From assembly GCF_024721175.1 (NCBI RefSeq), contig NZ_CP099399.1, forward strand, positions 1 to 64,000: a stretch of 64,000 bases of DNA. Reading direction: 5' to 3'. The translations under genes were made by a program, and so were the position numbers. The notes under the pieces are model-generated. The model did no database searches. It saw only the letters and a list, made by a program, of their open reading frames with translations, and had not been told where the DNA came from. Below, in pieces: positions 8,937-19,266 of this stretch (position 1 is its first letter; every line of letters starts with the position of its first letter). Source of the stretch: Rhizobium sp. Pop5 (GTDB lineage Bacteria; Pseudomonadota; Alphaproteobacteria; Rhizobiales; Rhizobiaceae).

Positions 8937-9362
8937 ATGAGCCGCATTACCCCTTTCGCCAGCCCGCTGCTTCTGGGCTTCGATGCCATGGAAAAGACGC
9001 TGGAACGCATTTCCAAGGCAAGCGACGGATATCCCCCCTACAATATCGAACGCATCGCCGCCGATAGCGGCGCGCCGGAGCGCCTGCGCATCACCCTTGC
9101 CGTCGCCGGTTTCAGCGAGGAGGAGCTCGATGTCTCTACCGAGGAAAACCAGCTTCTGATCCGCGGCCGTCAGGCCGAGCAGGGCGAGCGGGACTACCTC
9201 TATCGCGGCATCGCCTCTCGCCAGTTCCAGCGGACCTTCGTTCTTGCCGATGGCATGCAGGTGCTCGGCGCCGGCCTGAAGAACGGTCTGCTCTCCGTCG
9301 ACCTAATTCGTCCGGAACCCGCCCGCATGGTCAAGAAAATTAACATTTCGGTCTCACAGTAG
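8937..9362 (+). CDS. Small heat-shock protein, Hsp20/IbpA family
   Basis: This ATP-independent holdase binds unfolding proteins during heat stress. The 141-residue protein has the alpha-crystallin domain from about residue 35 to 130, with LRITLAVAGFSEEELDV, the loop IRGRQAEQGERDYLYRGIA (by position about 77-95) typical of rhizobial class A small Hsps, and the C-terminal GLLSVDLIRP. The N-terminal SPLLLGFDAMEKTLERI stretch also fits IbpA-like proteins. A C-terminal I-x-I-type tail (INISV) is present. It is preceded by a sigma-32-like promoter and a ROSE-like leader, which fits heat induction at both transcription and translation. DUF1150 follows. Confidence 0.95.
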   Translation: MSRITPFASPLLLGFDAMEKTLERISKASDGYPPYNIERIAADSGAPERLRITLAVAGFSEEELDVSTEENQLLIRGRQAEQGERDYLYRGIASRQFQRTFVLADGMQVLGAGLKNGLLSVDLIRPEPARMVKKINISVSQ

Positions 9363-9409
9363 CACAACGGTTTGTTGAACCGTTGGTCCCTTCTCCCGGA
9401 GGAACAGGA

Positions 9410-9667
9410 ATGTTGATGAAAGAAGCCACGTCTCACTTGACCAAATCCGAGCTTGCCCACATCGGCAACGGCGAGGTCGCCTACATCAGAAAAATGCGCA
9501 CCGAGGAAGTCGCCAAGTGCTTCCCGGAGGCACCGGATATCGATCCGAACGTCGATCTTTGGGCACTCTTCGGCGCCGACGGCACGCCGATCCTGCTGAC
9601 AGACAACCGCTCCAGCACCTTCTTCAAGGCTGCCGAGGACGAACTGAAGACGGTCAGCCTGCACTGA
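9410..9667 (+). CDS. DUF1150 family protein
   Basis: This 85-residue acidic protein matches the DUF1150 family of small alphaproteobacterial proteins of unknown role that often follow small heat-shock genes. Visible features are the N-terminal TKSELAHIGNGEVAYIRKM and the central VDLWALFGADGTPILLTDNR (residues about 46-65). No signal peptide or membrane segment is visible. The ATG at 9410 is preceded by GGAGGA at 9398-9403; a TTG further upstream is less likely. It lies 47 bases after the hsp20 stop in the same direction, so it may be co-transcribed and heat induced. Confidence 0.85.
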   Translation: MLMKEATSHLTKSELAHIGNGEVAYIRKMRTEEVAKCFPEAPDIDPNVDLWALFGADGTPILLTDNRSSTFFKAAEDELKTVSLH

Positions 9668-9836
9668 CCGTCAAATAGTGCCTGTTGCGTTCCACCGCTT
9701 TTCCGGTGCGCGGGTGCTTTGTTGGAGTTGCTAGGGTCGCGACTGATGCCGCGACATCACGCGCAGTATCAGCTTTTAGCGCAGCGCGTCTTTTAGCCGG
9801 CCGGAAATATCCTACGCGCCGGCTTGCCTCCGAAAC
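9668..9836. other. Intergenic region without a recognised gene
   Basis: This 169-base gap lies between the convergent DUF1150 gene and trmB. It has several short GC-rich repeats (for example GCGACTGATGCCGCGACAT) but no clear terminator with a T-run, no reading frame with a ribosome binding site and no tRNA fold that I could see. Confidence 0.5.
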
Positions 9837-10535
9837 TCAAATCTTCCTGAATGTCAGATAGGCGGAAGACCGGCCCTCGCGCCGCGCCTTGGCCTCGTAG
9901 CGCGTGCTCGGCCAGCCCTCATAGGGGGTCAGCCAGTCAGCCGCATTTTCGGCGATCCAGTCGAAGCCGCCATGGTCGCGGCATTTGATCAGCGTCCAGT
10001 TCACATAGGTATCGATGTCGGAGGCGAAGCAGAAGAGGCCGCCGGGCTTCAGCACGCGGTGAAAGCGGTCGAGGTTGGTTTTCGAGACGAAACGCCGTTT
10101 CCAGTGCTTCCGCTTCGGCCAGGGGGTCGGGATAGAGCAGGTCGATCTGATCGAGCGAGGCGTCCGGCAGCCAGTCGAGCAGTTGCGTCGCGTCGTCATT
10201 GTAAACGCGGATATTGCGCGCGCCCGTCTCGCCGATGCGCGACAGCAGCTTCTGCATGGAATTGACGAAGGGCTCGACGCCGATGAAGCCGGTCGAAGAT
10301 CTTTCCAATGCGCGGTGCATCAGATGTTCGCCGCCGCCGAAACCAATTTCCAGCCGCAATCTCTCGACAGGAACCGGAAAAAGCGAGATCAGCGGCTCCG
10401 GAGGAGCCGCCGAGAGGTCGACGAGGAATGCCGGGAGCAGGCTGTTCAATGTTTCAGCCTGCTGCTCGCGCAGGGCCTTTCCCTTGCGGCGACCGAAAAA
10501 GGCTTCGGTCGCCCGGCCCCGGCGTTCCATATCCG

Positions 10536-10539
<4 letters not shown>
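9837..10539 (-). pseudogene. trmB: tRNA (guanine-N7-)-methyltransferase TrmB, frameshifted
   Basis: TrmB methylates G46 in the variable loop of tRNAs using SAM. The N-terminal part (from 10539) reads [16 protein letters not shown], the SAM-binding motif, and runs to DLLYPDP. After that the frame gives nonsense, while the next frame continues the family exactly with [13 protein letters not shown] and ends in [13 protein letters not shown]. The switch falls in a run of five G on the plus strand (10122-10126); removing one G restores a single 233-residue frame. The start overlaps the metK stop as ATGA. Either the gene is broken or the run length is a sequencing error; the intact sequence on both sides favours a very recent change or an error. 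Confidence 0.85.
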
Positions 10540-11789
<1,250 letters not shown>

Positions 11790-11862
11790 TCCGGGATTCC
11801 CCTCAAAGAACAAAAGCTAGCTAGTAGGTACTCAGTTCGTGGCCTGATGACAAGCGCAGAAG

Positions 11863-11884
11863 GACATAAATATATCTTTATATC
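11863..11884 (-). promoter_or_regulatory. Palindromic operator candidate upstream of metK
   Basis: GACATAAA (11863-11870) and TTTATATC (11877-11884) form an inverted repeat with one mismatch around a 6-base centre. On the coding strand it overlaps a possible promoter (TTGTCA, 17 bases, AGATAT). The A/T-rich palindrome is similar to what I recall for SahR, the S-adenosylhomocysteine-responsive repressor of methionine-cycle genes in Rhizobiales; that link is inference. Confidence 0.4.
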
Positions 11885-11910
11885 TGCGGCAAAGTGACAA
11901 ATATTGCCCC

Positions 11911-11944
11911 AAAAACGCAAAAAAGCGGCCTTTCGACCGCTTTT
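11911..11944 (-). terminator. Rho-independent terminator of the praR gene
   Basis: AAAAGCGG (11921-11928) pairs with CCGCTTTT (11937-11944) around an 8-base loop. Read on the minus strand the stem ends in six T, then GCG and five more T. It starts 23 bases past the praR stop codon and separates praR from metK. Confidence 0.7.
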
Positions 11945-11966
11945 CAAATTCTGCGATGGAGATGGC

Positions 11967-12386
11967 TCAGTCGGAGTCGGCTTCGGCGGCCAGCGCTTTC
12001 ACCAGTTCCACGACCTTGCGGCGAACCTTCGGATCAGAAATCTTGACGAAGGCGCGATTGAGCTGCAGGCCCTCCGAGGAGGAGAGGAAATCGACGACGT
12101 AATTCGAGCTGGACGCTTCGGCCATGCCGCTGAGAGCGCCGGAATGTTCGCCGGGCGCATCCTCGAAGAAAAAGGAAACCGGAACATTGAGAATGTTCGA
12201 GATATTCTGCAGGCGACTCGCGCCGACGCGGTTGGTTCCCTTTTCGTATTTCTGGATCTGTTGGAATGTAATGCCGAGACTTTCGCCAAGTTTTTCCTGG
12301 CTCATGCCCAGCATCGTGCGGCGAAGGCGAATACGGCTACCGACATGGATGTCGATCGGATTCGGCTTCTTCTTATTTTCAATCAT
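11967..12386 (-). CDS. praR: XRE-family transcriptional regulator, PraR-like
   Basis: This 139-residue DNA-binding protein has a Cro/C1-type helix-turn-helix at residues about 17-72 (MSQEKLGESLGITFQQIQKY). The near-identical N-terminus IENKKKPNP and the context next to metK match rhizobial PraR/PhrR regulators. In R. leguminosarum PraR represses quorum-sensing and attachment genes, and in Azorhizobium it represses reb genes; these roles are from the literature, not from this sequence. The C-terminal half is likely for dimerisation. A perfect 16-bp palindrome lies about 80-95 bases upstream of the start and may be an operator. The gene is monocistronic with its own terminator. Confidence 0.8.
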   Translation of the reverse strand: MIENKKKPNPIDIHVGSRIRLRRTMLGMSQEKLGESLGITFQQIQKYEKGTNRVGASRLQNISNILNVPVSFFFEDAPGEHSGALSGMAEASSSNYVVDFLSSSEGLQLNRAFVKISDPKVRRKVVELVKALAAEADSD

Positions 12387-12464
12387 GGTCGTGCCCTAGC
12401 TAAGAATTTCAACTTGTGTCTAACCGGCATGCCCCTGATCCATCCCAAAACGCCACGTTGCAAG

Positions 12465-12480
12465 GAGTGGGAACCCACTC
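12465..12480. promoter_or_regulatory. Perfect palindrome upstream of praR
   Basis: GAGTGGG-AA-CCCACTC at 12465-12480 is a 7-2-7 perfect inverted repeat in the 151-base gap between lnt and praR. It could be an operator for praR or an RNA hairpin after lnt; there is no T-run beside it. Confidence 0.35.
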
Positions 12481-12520
12481 ATAAGCATACGTTAAGAACG
12501 CCGATTGTCACTACTATGCA

Positions 12521-12555
12521 ATTTTAGGGGTTTTTGGTCAATTCAACCCTAAAAT
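12521..12555 (-). repeat. Inverted repeat across the lnt stop codon
   Basis: ATTTTAGGG (12521-12529) and CCCTAAAAT (12547-12555) are perfectly complementary around a 17-base loop that contains the lnt stop codon. It may help end or stabilise the lnt transcript; no T-run follows. Confidence 0.35.
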
Positions 12556-14142
12556 AAAACCTCCGCGAGAAATTAGCGCAATCAAAATCAGCAAGACCTC
12601 AGTCAACCAGAAGTATGTTTGATGGGGGTATGTGGTACCGAACCCATCGCCGATCCTATCGACGGTTGCATCAATGAACCCGGTTTCTCCAAGATCGAGG
12701 CCCGCGACAATTTCTCCATGTGCGTTTACCAGCGCTGAAATGCCGCTATTGGCATCGCGAATCAGCGGCAAGCCGGTCTCGACCGCCCGCACCCGCGCCT
12801 GCTGGAAGTGCTGATAGGGGCCGGGCGTCATGCCGAACCAGGCGTCGTTGGTGATATTGAGGATGGCGTTCGCGTCTTTTATGTCGCCGGTCATTTCGCC
12901 GGGAAAGATGATCTCGTAGCAGATCAGCGGAAAGAGATTGAGCCCGCCGGGCAGCGCGAGCAGGTGCCGGGTTGCGGCAGCCGAAAATCCTCCCGGTACC
13001 TCGACGACGTTCTGGATGCCCAATTCGGTGAGCATGTCCTCGAAGGGGAGATATTCGCCGAAAGGCACCAGATGCACCTTGTCGGAGGCGGCGATGATCT
13101 GGCCGCGGCCGTCGATCACATAGATGGAATTGTAGTACCGCACCGGCGTGCCAGGCCCCATCTCTTCGGCCCGCACCGCGCCGGCGATCAGGATCTGGTT
13201 GTCATCAAGCGTATCGGCGATCCGCGTCAGCGCATCCTGATTATCTGTCAGGATGAAGGGTATGGAGGTTTCCGGCCAGACGATGATATCGGGCTTGCGT
13301 CCGCCGTTTTTCGGCGCCTCGGCCGAGAGCTTCAGATGCGTCTCGAAGATGGCGTTGCGGTCGGCATCGTTGTCCATCTTCGCTGCCTGGTCGATGTCCG
13401 GCTGCACCAGTCGCACCACTGGCCGCTTGTCTTCAGGCAAAGCTTCCGGCTGCGGGGCGAGATAGAGAGCATAAGCGCCGTAACCGAGATGGGCGGCAAA
13501 CAGCAGGGCGGCGAGGGCGAGGCCGGGCCGCACACCTTGGCGCGTCCCGGCAAGGGCAGGGGCAGAAAAAACGAAGACGGAAAGCGCCGTCACCCCCATC
13601 GCTCCGATCACATGCGCCGACTGCATCATCAATGGGACGGGCATCATGCCATAGCCGACGGCGTTCCAGGGAAAGCCGGTGAGGATCACGCTTCGAAGCC
13701 ATTCCAGGAGCCCGAAGCTTGCCGCAAGTGCGGCGATCCGCCCCATGCCATCAGACCAGAAGACGCGGGCAAGGGCCACCGCCAGCCCGTAGAAGATCGC
13801 CAGGCACGCGGGCAGACCGAGGATGGCGAGCGGCAAAGCCCAGGCGAATTCGTCCTGATCGACCAGCAGCGCGTGGCCGAGCCACCAGAGACCGGCGACG
13901 AAATAGCCGAAGCCGAACAGCCAGCCGACGGTGAATGCCGGCCACAGCCTGCCGATCAGCCCGCTTTCAGGCGAAGCAGCGGCTCCGTCGATCAGCCAGA
14001 CGAGCAGGGTGAAGGAAATGAACATCGCCGCGAAAAAACCGAAGGGCGGCAGCGCCAGGACCGCGAATGCTCCGGCGGCGATGGTCAGCAACGACCGTTT
14101 GAACCCCCAGACGAGGATAACCTTGTCCGCAAGCCGCTCCAT
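12538..14142 (-). CDS. lnt: Apolipoprotein N-acyltransferase
   Basis: Lnt adds the third acyl chain to the N-terminal cysteine of lipoproteins in the inner membrane. The 534-residue protein has an N-terminal block of about six to seven hydrophobic helices (1-220), a periplasmic nitrilase-like domain, and a final membrane helix (TYFWLTEVLLILIALI). The catalytic residues of the family are visible: Glu in WPETSIPF, Lys in DKVHLVPFGEYLPFE, and Cys in LICYEIIFP. The start at 14142 is supported by GGGAG 7 bases upstream. It follows the CBS-domain gene in the same direction, the usual ybeY-corC-lnt order. Loss is lethal in many Gram-negative bacteria. Confidence 0.96.
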   Translation of the reverse strand: MERLADKVILVWGFKRSLLTIAAGAFAVLALPPFGFFAAMFISFTLLVWLIDGAAASPESGLIGRLWPAFTVGWLFGFGYFVAGLWWLGHALLVDQDEFAWALPLAILGLPACLAIFYGLAVALARVFWSDGMGRIAALAASFGLLEWLRSVILTGFPWNAVGYGMMPVPLMMQSAHVIGAMGVTALSVFVFSAPALAGTRQGVRPGLALAALLFAAHLGYGAYALYLAPQPEALPEDKRPVVRLVQPDIDQAAKMDNDADRNAIFETHLKLSAEAPKNGGRKPDIIVWPETSIPFILTDNQDALTRIADTLDDNQILIAGAVRAEEMGPGTPVRYYNSIYVIDGRGQIIAASDKVHLVPFGEYLPFEDMLTELGIQNVVEVPGGFSAAATRHLLALPGGLNLFPLICYEIIFPGEMTGDIKDANAILNITNDAWFGMTPGPYQHFQQARVRAVETGLPLIRDANSGISALVNAHGEIVAGLDLGETGFIDATVDRIGDGFGTTYPHQTYFWLTEVLLILIALISRGGFILGLN

Positions 14143-14255
14143 GCGCACTCCCATCAAGCTGCGAATCAACCCGTCCGCAGTCTTTCAAAAAAGCGGCTCT
14201 TTGTCCTGCATGTCGCCCGGAAGTGTGCAGTGGTTCAAACTGAATGCGACGCGCC

Positions 14256-15401
14256 TCAGTTGGCGGTCGATTCGGCGGGTCGGTCATCGCCGGCCTCGGA
14301 GCCGGGAGTGGCGTCGCCGTCCACCTTGGCGCGGCGGCGGATGGCATGACGTTTGCGGGTGATGCGCAGCCGCTTGATGCGGCGCGGATCGGCGTCGAGG
14401 ATGTGGAATTCGAAGTTCGGGAGCGCCTGGACGACCTCGCCGCGCACCGGAATGCGGCCGAGCGCGGAGAAGATCAGGCCGCCAAGCGTATCGACTTCGT
14501 CGACCTGCTCGCTGATGTCGAAATCAGGCCCGATCGCTTCGGCGATTTCTTCCAGTTCGACGCGGGCGTCGGCGACGAAGACGTCTTCGGCGACACGCTT
14601 GAACATCACCTCTTCGTCGTCATGCTCGTCGTCGATGTCGCCGACCACCATTTCGACGATGTCTTCATGCGAGGCGAGCCCGTCAGTGCCGCCATATTCG
14701 TCGATGACGAGCGCCATCTGCGTGCGGTTCACCTGCATGCGGCGCAACAGGTCGGAGGCCAGCATCGACGGCGGCACGAACAGGATCTTGCGGATGATGC
14801 CGGCCTCGGCCAGCGTCTTCTGCAGGTCGACGCGGGCGAGATCGAAATTCGGCTTGGCCGAACGCGTGGGCTTCTGGATATTCTCCGGCGCGACCTCGAT
14901 CGCCGGCAGGGCGGCGGCCGGTTTCGTCGGGCCGCGGCGCTTGTTGCGTGCCTGCTTGGCGACATAGGAGAGCAGGTCGCGGATATGCACCATGCCGCGC
15001 GGATCGTCGAGCGTATCGGCATAGACGGGCATGCGCGAGCGACCGGATTCCTCGAAGAGGATCATCAGTTCGCCGATGGTGATGTTCTGGTCTACCGCCT
15101 CGATATCGGCGCGCGGCACCATCACGTCGGCGACCCGCACCTCGCGGAAACGCAGGATATTGTGCAGCATCGCCCGCTCGTCTGGCGAGAAGGCATCGTC
15201 GCCGGCCGCATCCGTCATCAGCGCGTCGGCGAGATCCTCGCGCAACCGCGAGCCCTGCTGCGGGCGAAGGATGCGCGCGGCGCGCGACCAGAAGGATTGG
15301 GATCGGCCGGATGGCCGACTACTACTGCCTGCCTCGTCCGAAGAAGAGGATGGCTCGGAGTCCTTGGCGTCTGCCGCCGGCTTCGTCGTAAAGTCGCTCA
15401 T
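14256..15401 (-). CDS. CBS-domain protein of the CorC/TlyC hemolysin-like family
   Basis: This 381-residue soluble protein has a tandem CBS pair, with [14 protein letters not shown] (first CBS) at about 96-110 and [20 protein letters not shown] (second CBS, by position about 216-235), and a C-terminal CorC_HlyC transporter-associated domain ([20 protein letters not shown] region). It lacks the N-terminal membrane domain of full CorB/CNNM proteins. The family is linked to magnesium and cobalt efflux, but the direct role is unclear; the old name hemolysin is not functional evidence. It overlaps ybeY by 4 bases (ATGA) and precedes lnt, the standard order. Confidence 0.9.
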   Translation of the reverse strand: MSDFTTKPAADAKDSEPSSSSDEAGSSSRPSGRSQSFWSRAARILRPQQGSRLREDLADALMTDAAGDDAFSPDERAMLHNILRFREVRVADVMVPRADIEAVDQNITIGELMILFEESGRSRMPVYADTLDDPRGMVHIRDLLSYVAKQARNKRRGPTKPAAALPAIEVAPENIQKPTRSAKPNFDLARVDLQKTLAEAGIIRKILFVPPSMLASDLLRRMQVNRTQMALVIDEYGGTDGLASHEDIVEMVVGDIDDEHDDEEVMFKRVAEDVFVADARVELEEIAEAIGPDFDISEQVDEVDTLGGLIFSALGRIPVRGEVVQALPNFEFHILDADPRRIKRLRITRKRHAIRRRAKVDGDATPGSEAGDDRPAESTAN

Positions 15402-15913
15402 GGTTCCATTTTAAGGTCTTGACCCTCGTAGGGATCAGATAGGCCGAGCTGCGCCAAAATGCGAGTCTCCAGCCCCTCCATAATTTCGGCTTCGGCACTA
15501 TTCATATGGTCGTAGCCGAGAAGATGCAAGAAACCATGGACCAGAAGATGCGTCATATGGTCGTCGAAACTCTTTTCGAGCTCGTGGGCTTCCCGCTCCA
15601 CGGTCTCCTTGGCGATGATGATGTCGCCAAGCATCGGACCGGGCATCTTGCCGGGCTTGACGGGAAAGGCCGGAAAGGAAAGCACGTTGGTCGCCTTGTC
15701 CTTGCCGCGCCATTCAGCGTTGATGTCCTGGATCGATGCATCGTCGGTAAAGACCAGCGAAACCTCGGGCGGCATCGCGGGAAAGGGCTGCTTCTCGCTG
15801 TCGCGCAGATAGACCACGGCGGCGGTAAGCACGCGCTCGCAAAACGCCAGCAGCGCTTCCTCGGTGGGCCAGCCGATGTCCTCGATGCTGATCTGGATAT
15901 CGAGTTCGGCCAT
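15398..15913 (-). CDS. ybeY: Endoribonuclease YbeY (16S rRNA maturation)
   Basis: YbeY is a metal-dependent RNase that takes part in 16S rRNA 3' end maturation and ribosome quality control. The 171-residue protein carries the zinc-binding motif [11 protein letters not shown] (H-x3-H-x5-H) near residues 127-137 and the family motif [30 protein letters not shown] by position about 50-79. Its start overlaps the phoH stop by one base (TGATG) and its stop overlaps the CBS gene start, so phoH-ybeY-corC-like-lnt form one operon. In S. meliloti the orthologue affects small-RNA regulation and symbiosis, which is literature knowledge. Confidence 0.95.
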   Translation of the reverse strand: MAELDIQISIEDIGWPTEEALLAFCERVLTAAVVYLRDSEKQPFPAMPPEVSLVFTDDASIQDINAEWRGKDKATNVLSFPAFPVKPGKMPGPMLGDIIIAKETVEREAHELEKSFDDHMTHLLVHGFLHLLGYDHMNSAEAEIMEGLETRILAQLGLSDPYEGQDLKMEP

Positions 15914-16965
15914 CAGTCCTGCCGGCTGGCTTCTTCGACTTCGACGGCATAGGTGGAATCATAGGCCCTGACGATGCGTCCGACCAACGGGTGACGGACG
16001 ACGTCGGTATCCTTGAAACGCACGATCGAGATACCCTCGACGCCGTTCAGAAGCTGCAGGGCCTCGACGAGGCCGGATTTGACACCGCGCGGTAAGTCGA
16101 TCTGGCTCGGATCGCCGGTGACAATCATGCGGGCGTTTTCGCCGAGGCGGGTCAGGAACATCTTCATCTGCATCGATGTGGTGTTCTGCGCTTCGTCGAG
16201 AATGATCGCGGCGTTGGCGAGCGTGCGGCCGCGCATGAAGGCGAGCGGCGCGATTTCGATAACGCCGGCGGTGATCGCCCGGTCGACCTTGTCGGCGGGG
16301 ATCATGTCGTAGAGCGCGTCATAGAGCGGGCGGAGGTAGGGATCGACCTTCTCCTTCATGTCGCCGGGCAGGAAGCCGAGACGCTCGCCGGCTTCGACGG
16401 CGGGACGCGACAGGATGATCTTTTCGACCGCGCCGCGCTCCAGGAGCTGGGCGGCATGGGCGACCGCGAGGTAGGTCTTGCCGGTGCCGGCCGGGCCGAC
16501 GCCGAACACGAGCTCGGAACGCTCCAGCGCCCTGATGTAGGCGTCCTGGGTCGGCGTGCGGGCGATGATCGTCTTCTTGCGGGTGGATACCTGCGCCATG
16601 GTCAGCTTGGCCTTGCGTTCCATGGTGGGAAGGCTGAGCTGATCATCGGCGGCGACCGCCATGCGGATTGCGCCCTCGACGTCGGATCGTTCCACGCTGC
16701 CGCCTTTCTGGAGCTTTTCATAGAGATAATCGAGCGTGCGCCGCGCCTGGTTGGTGGTCACGACATCGCCCGTAATGACGACGGAATTGCCGCGCGCCCG
16801 CGCATCGATGTTCAGCCGTTCCTCGAGCAGCTTCAGGTTCTGGTCGAATTGACCGAAAAGCTCGCTGGCGAACCGGTTGTTCTCGAACGTCAGGACGAAG
16901 TGATTGGTATCGCTCGGCGTGCGGGGGTGGCGCGGTGAAGAAGAAACCAATTCTTGTCCGTTCAA
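15913..16965 (-). CDS. phoH: PhoH-like ATPase
   Basis: This 350-residue protein has the P-loop [15 protein letters not shown] near residues 157-171 and Walker [11 protein letters not shown], the RNA-helicase-like core of PhoH/YbeZ. YbeZ partners YbeY in rRNA maturation. The N-terminal 100 residues hold a KH-like/YbeZ N domain ([24 protein letters not shown], by position about 45-68). The start is a TTG at 16965 with AAGGAG about 10 bases upstream; no ATG in frame suits better. It is directly after miaB (18-base gap) and overlaps ybeY by one base, the conserved miaB-phoH-ybeY order. Confidence 0.94.
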   Translation of the reverse strand: MNGQELVSSSPRHPRTPSDTNHFVLTFENNRFASELFGQFDQNLKLLEERLNIDARARGNSVVITGDVVTTNQARRTLDYLYEKLQKGGSVERSDVEGAIRMAVAADDQLSLPTMERKAKLTMAQVSTRKKTIIARTPTQDAYIRALERSELVFGVGPAGTGKTYLAVAHAAQLLERGAVEKIILSRPAVEAGERLGFLPGDMKEKVDPYLRPLYDALYDMIPADKVDRAITAGVIEIAPLAFMRGRTLANAAIILDEAQNTTSMQMKMFLTRLGENARMIVTGDPSQIDLPRGVKSGLVEALQLLNGVEGISIVRFKDTDVVRHPLVGRIVRAYDSTYAVEVEEASRQD

Positions 16966-16983
16966 GCGGTCGGGCTCCTTGGG

Positions 16984-18393
16984 TTAGACCGCAGCCTCTG
17001 CGCGTTCGGCAAACAGGCTGTTGGTTCCGGTTCCGGTGATTCGCACTTTGATAATGTCACCGATTTGCGATGCTTTTGCATCAACATTCACTGATTGAAG
17101 CCAGGGAGAACGTCCGATCAGTTGTCCCGGCATGCGACCGGGCTTTTCGAGCAACAGGTCGATCTCCTTGCCGATGCAGGATTCGGCAAATTCCTGCTGC
17201 TGCTTCAGGAGAAGCGCTTGCAGGCGTTCCAGCCGTTCTGCCTTGATCTCTTCCGGCACCTGGTCCTTCAGTTCCGCGCCGGGTGTGCCCGGCCGTGTTG
17301 AGTATTTGAACGAGAAGGCTTGCGCGTAACGCACCTCCTCCACAAGTCTTAGTGTATCCGCAAAATCTTCGTCTGTCTCCCCCGGAAAGCCGGTGATGAA
17401 GTCGCCAGACAGCGCGATGTCGGGGCGCACCGTGCGGATGCGCTCGATCAGCGTCAGATATTCGGCCGCCGTGTGGCGCCGGTTCATCGCTTTCAGAATG
17501 CGATCCGAACCCGATTGCACCGGCAGGTGCAGGTAGGGCATCAACGCCCTGAGATCGCGATGGGCGTCGATCAGGCGGTCGTCCATGTCGCGCGGATGGC
17601 TTGTGGTATAGCGCAGCCGCGCAAGGCCCGGGATCTCGGCGAGACGGTAGAGCAGGTCGCCGAGGCTCCATGCTTCGCCGCCTGGCCCGGCCCCGTGCCA
17701 GGCATTGACGTTCTGCCCGAGCAGGGTGATCTCGCGCACCCCGCCTTCGACGAGCTTCTCGGCTTCCTCGACGATTTGCGAAACCGGCCGCGACACTTCC
17801 GAGCCGCGCGTATAGGGCACGACACAGAAGGTGCAGAACTTGTCGCAGCCTTCCTGCACCGTCAGGAAGGCGGTGACGCCGCGGGCGCGGATCTTTCGGC
17901 TCTCGGCGATCGGCAGATGCTCGAACTTGTCCTCGATCGCATATTCCGTATCGACGACGCGGCGACCCTGCTTGGCCTGCCGCAGCGCCTCCGGCAGGCG
18001 GTGATAGGTCTGCGGTCCGATGACGACGTCGACGGCTGGCGCCCGGCGCAGGATTTCCTCGCCTTCGGCCTGGGCGACGCAGCCGGCAACGCCGATCATC
18101 ATCTCCCTTCCGTCAGCCGCCTTCTTCTTTTTCATCTCGCGCAGCCGGCCGAGCGCCGAATAGACCTTCTCGGCCGCCTTTTCACGGATGTGACAGGTGT
18201 TGAGGAGGACGAGGTCGGCCTCTTCCAAGTCTTCCGTCGGCTCATAGCCGTCGCGAGCGAGTGCATCGCTCATGCGCGTGGAATCGTAGACGTTCATCTG
18301 ACAGCCATAGGTCTTGATGAAGACCTTGCGGCTGTTGCTGCCGTCGCGGAGAGAAACTTCCGGGGCCTGAAGAGTAGCGCTGTCCTGTGTCAT
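16984..18393 (-). CDS. miaB: tRNA-2-methylthio-N6-dimethylallyladenosine synthase MiaB
   Basis: MiaB methylthiolates i6A37 in tRNAs that read UNN codons. The 469-residue protein has the N-terminal MTTase domain with Cys residues in [20 protein letters not shown] and [11 protein letters not shown], the radical SAM cluster CDKFCTFCV (CX3CX2C), and a C-terminal TRAM domain (about 400-465). Six conserved Cys are all present. The ATG at 18393 is the first in-frame start matching the family. It lies between olsA and phoH on the same strand. Confidence 0.97.
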   Translation of the reverse strand: MTQDSATLQAPEVSLRDGSNSRKVFIKTYGCQMNVYDSTRMSDALARDGYEPTEDLEEADLVLLNTCHIREKAAEKVYSALGRLREMKKKKAADGREMMIGVAGCVAQAEGEEILRRAPAVDVVIGPQTYHRLPEALRQAKQGRRVVDTEYAIEDKFEHLPIAESRKIRARGVTAFLTVQEGCDKFCTFCVVPYTRGSEVSRPVSQIVEEAEKLVEGGVREITLLGQNVNAWHGAGPGGEAWSLGDLLYRLAEIPGLARLRYTTSHPRDMDDRLIDAHRDLRALMPYLHLPVQSGSDRILKAMNRRHTAAEYLTLIERIRTVRPDIALSGDFITGFPGETDEDFADTLRLVEEVRYAQAFSFKYSTRPGTPGAELKDQVPEEIKAERLERLQALLLKQQQEFAESCIGKEIDLLLEKPGRMPGQLIGRSPWLQSVNVDAKASQIGDIIKVRITGTGTNSLFAERAEAAV

Positions 18394-18441
18394 GGCGCGC
18401 TATTTAGTGGTTTTTGCCGCTTGAGAAAAGGGACCTTCGCC

Positions 18442-19239
18442 TCAGACGATTTCGCGGCCGCGCAGACTTGTATTGAGAAGGTTGCGGATGCGGGCGGCGA
18501 TCGTCGCGCTGACGTCCTTGCGCCTGGTCTTCTCGTGATATTCGATCGCCTCGCCAAAGGAAACTTCGACATCGATCGCCCCGCATTTCAGAATATCGTG
18601 AAGATGCGGCAGAAGCTCGATATCGCCGGGCCAGGCGGCGAGCGGGCGGTGATAGCGGCCCATGGCGATACCGTGGACCCTGGTATAGGCAATCGAAACC
18701 GGCTGGACCATGACCATGCCGGTCGGCGAAAAGGGTACGGCCATTGCGGCCGCGCCGAAGAGCGAAGACTTGACTTCCAGCAGACGATTGCCGTCAGAGG
18801 TCGTTCCCTCGGGAAACAGCACCACGATTTCGCCGTCCGCCATGCGCCCGGCGATCTCGCTGGCCTGGTCGCCGGTGCGGCGTTTTTCTTCCCGCACGAC
18901 GAAGACGCTCTTCTGCAGTTTGGCGAGCGTGCCGAAGATCGGCCAGTCGCGCACCTCGATCTTGGCGATGAAGGCGACGTCGGCAATGGCCGACATCACC
19001 ATGATATCCATCCACGACGAATGGTTGGAGCAAAGCATCAGCGGCCGGCGATCTTCGAGCCTGCCCGTCACCCGGATGCGGATGCCGAGGCAATAGCAGA
19101 TGATGCGGTGCCAGACACGCGGAAGCCGGCGGCGCAGCCGCCAGTCGAAACGCAAGGCCAGCACCTGCAGCGGCATGAGTACGATGCTGACGGTAAGGAT
19201 GACGACCGCAGTCAATGCGATGCGCAGCCAGGCGATCAA
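18442..19239 (-). CDS. olsA: 1-acyl-sn-glycerol-3-phosphate acyltransferase family protein, OlsA-like
   Basis: The 265-residue membrane-anchored PlsC-fold acyltransferase has one N-terminal hydrophobic segment (IALTAVVILTVSIVLMPLQVL, by position about 7-27), the catalytic HX4D motif in SNHSSWMDIM and the acyl-acceptor motif FPEGTTSDG. By position between mur and miaB it matches the locus of olsA in S. meliloti, whose product O-acylates lyso-ornithine lipid. A general lysophosphatidate acyltransferase role cannot be excluded from the motifs alone. The companion gene olsB lies 18 kb to the right in this window. Confidence 0.85.
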   Translation of the reverse strand: MIAWLRIALTAVVILTVSIVLMPLQVLALRFDWRLRRRLPRVWHRIICYCLGIRIRVTGRLEDRRPLMLCSNHSSWMDIMVMSAIADVAFIAKIEVRDWPIFGTLAKLQKSVFVVREEKRRTGDQASEIAGRMADGEIVVLFPEGTTSDGNRLLEVKSSLFGAAAMAVPFSPTGMVMVQPVSIAYTRVHGIAMGRYHRPLAAWPGDIELLPHLHDILKCGAIDVEVSFGEAIEYHEKTRRKDVSATIAARIRNLLNTSLRGREIV

Positions 19240-19266
19240 ATGCGGGTCTCCCGGGCTGCCATAATG

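Noticed and set aside
12808..14349. A 513-residue plus-strand frame over lnt
   Set aside because: Antisense shadow of lnt; the charged low-complexity translation has no domain.
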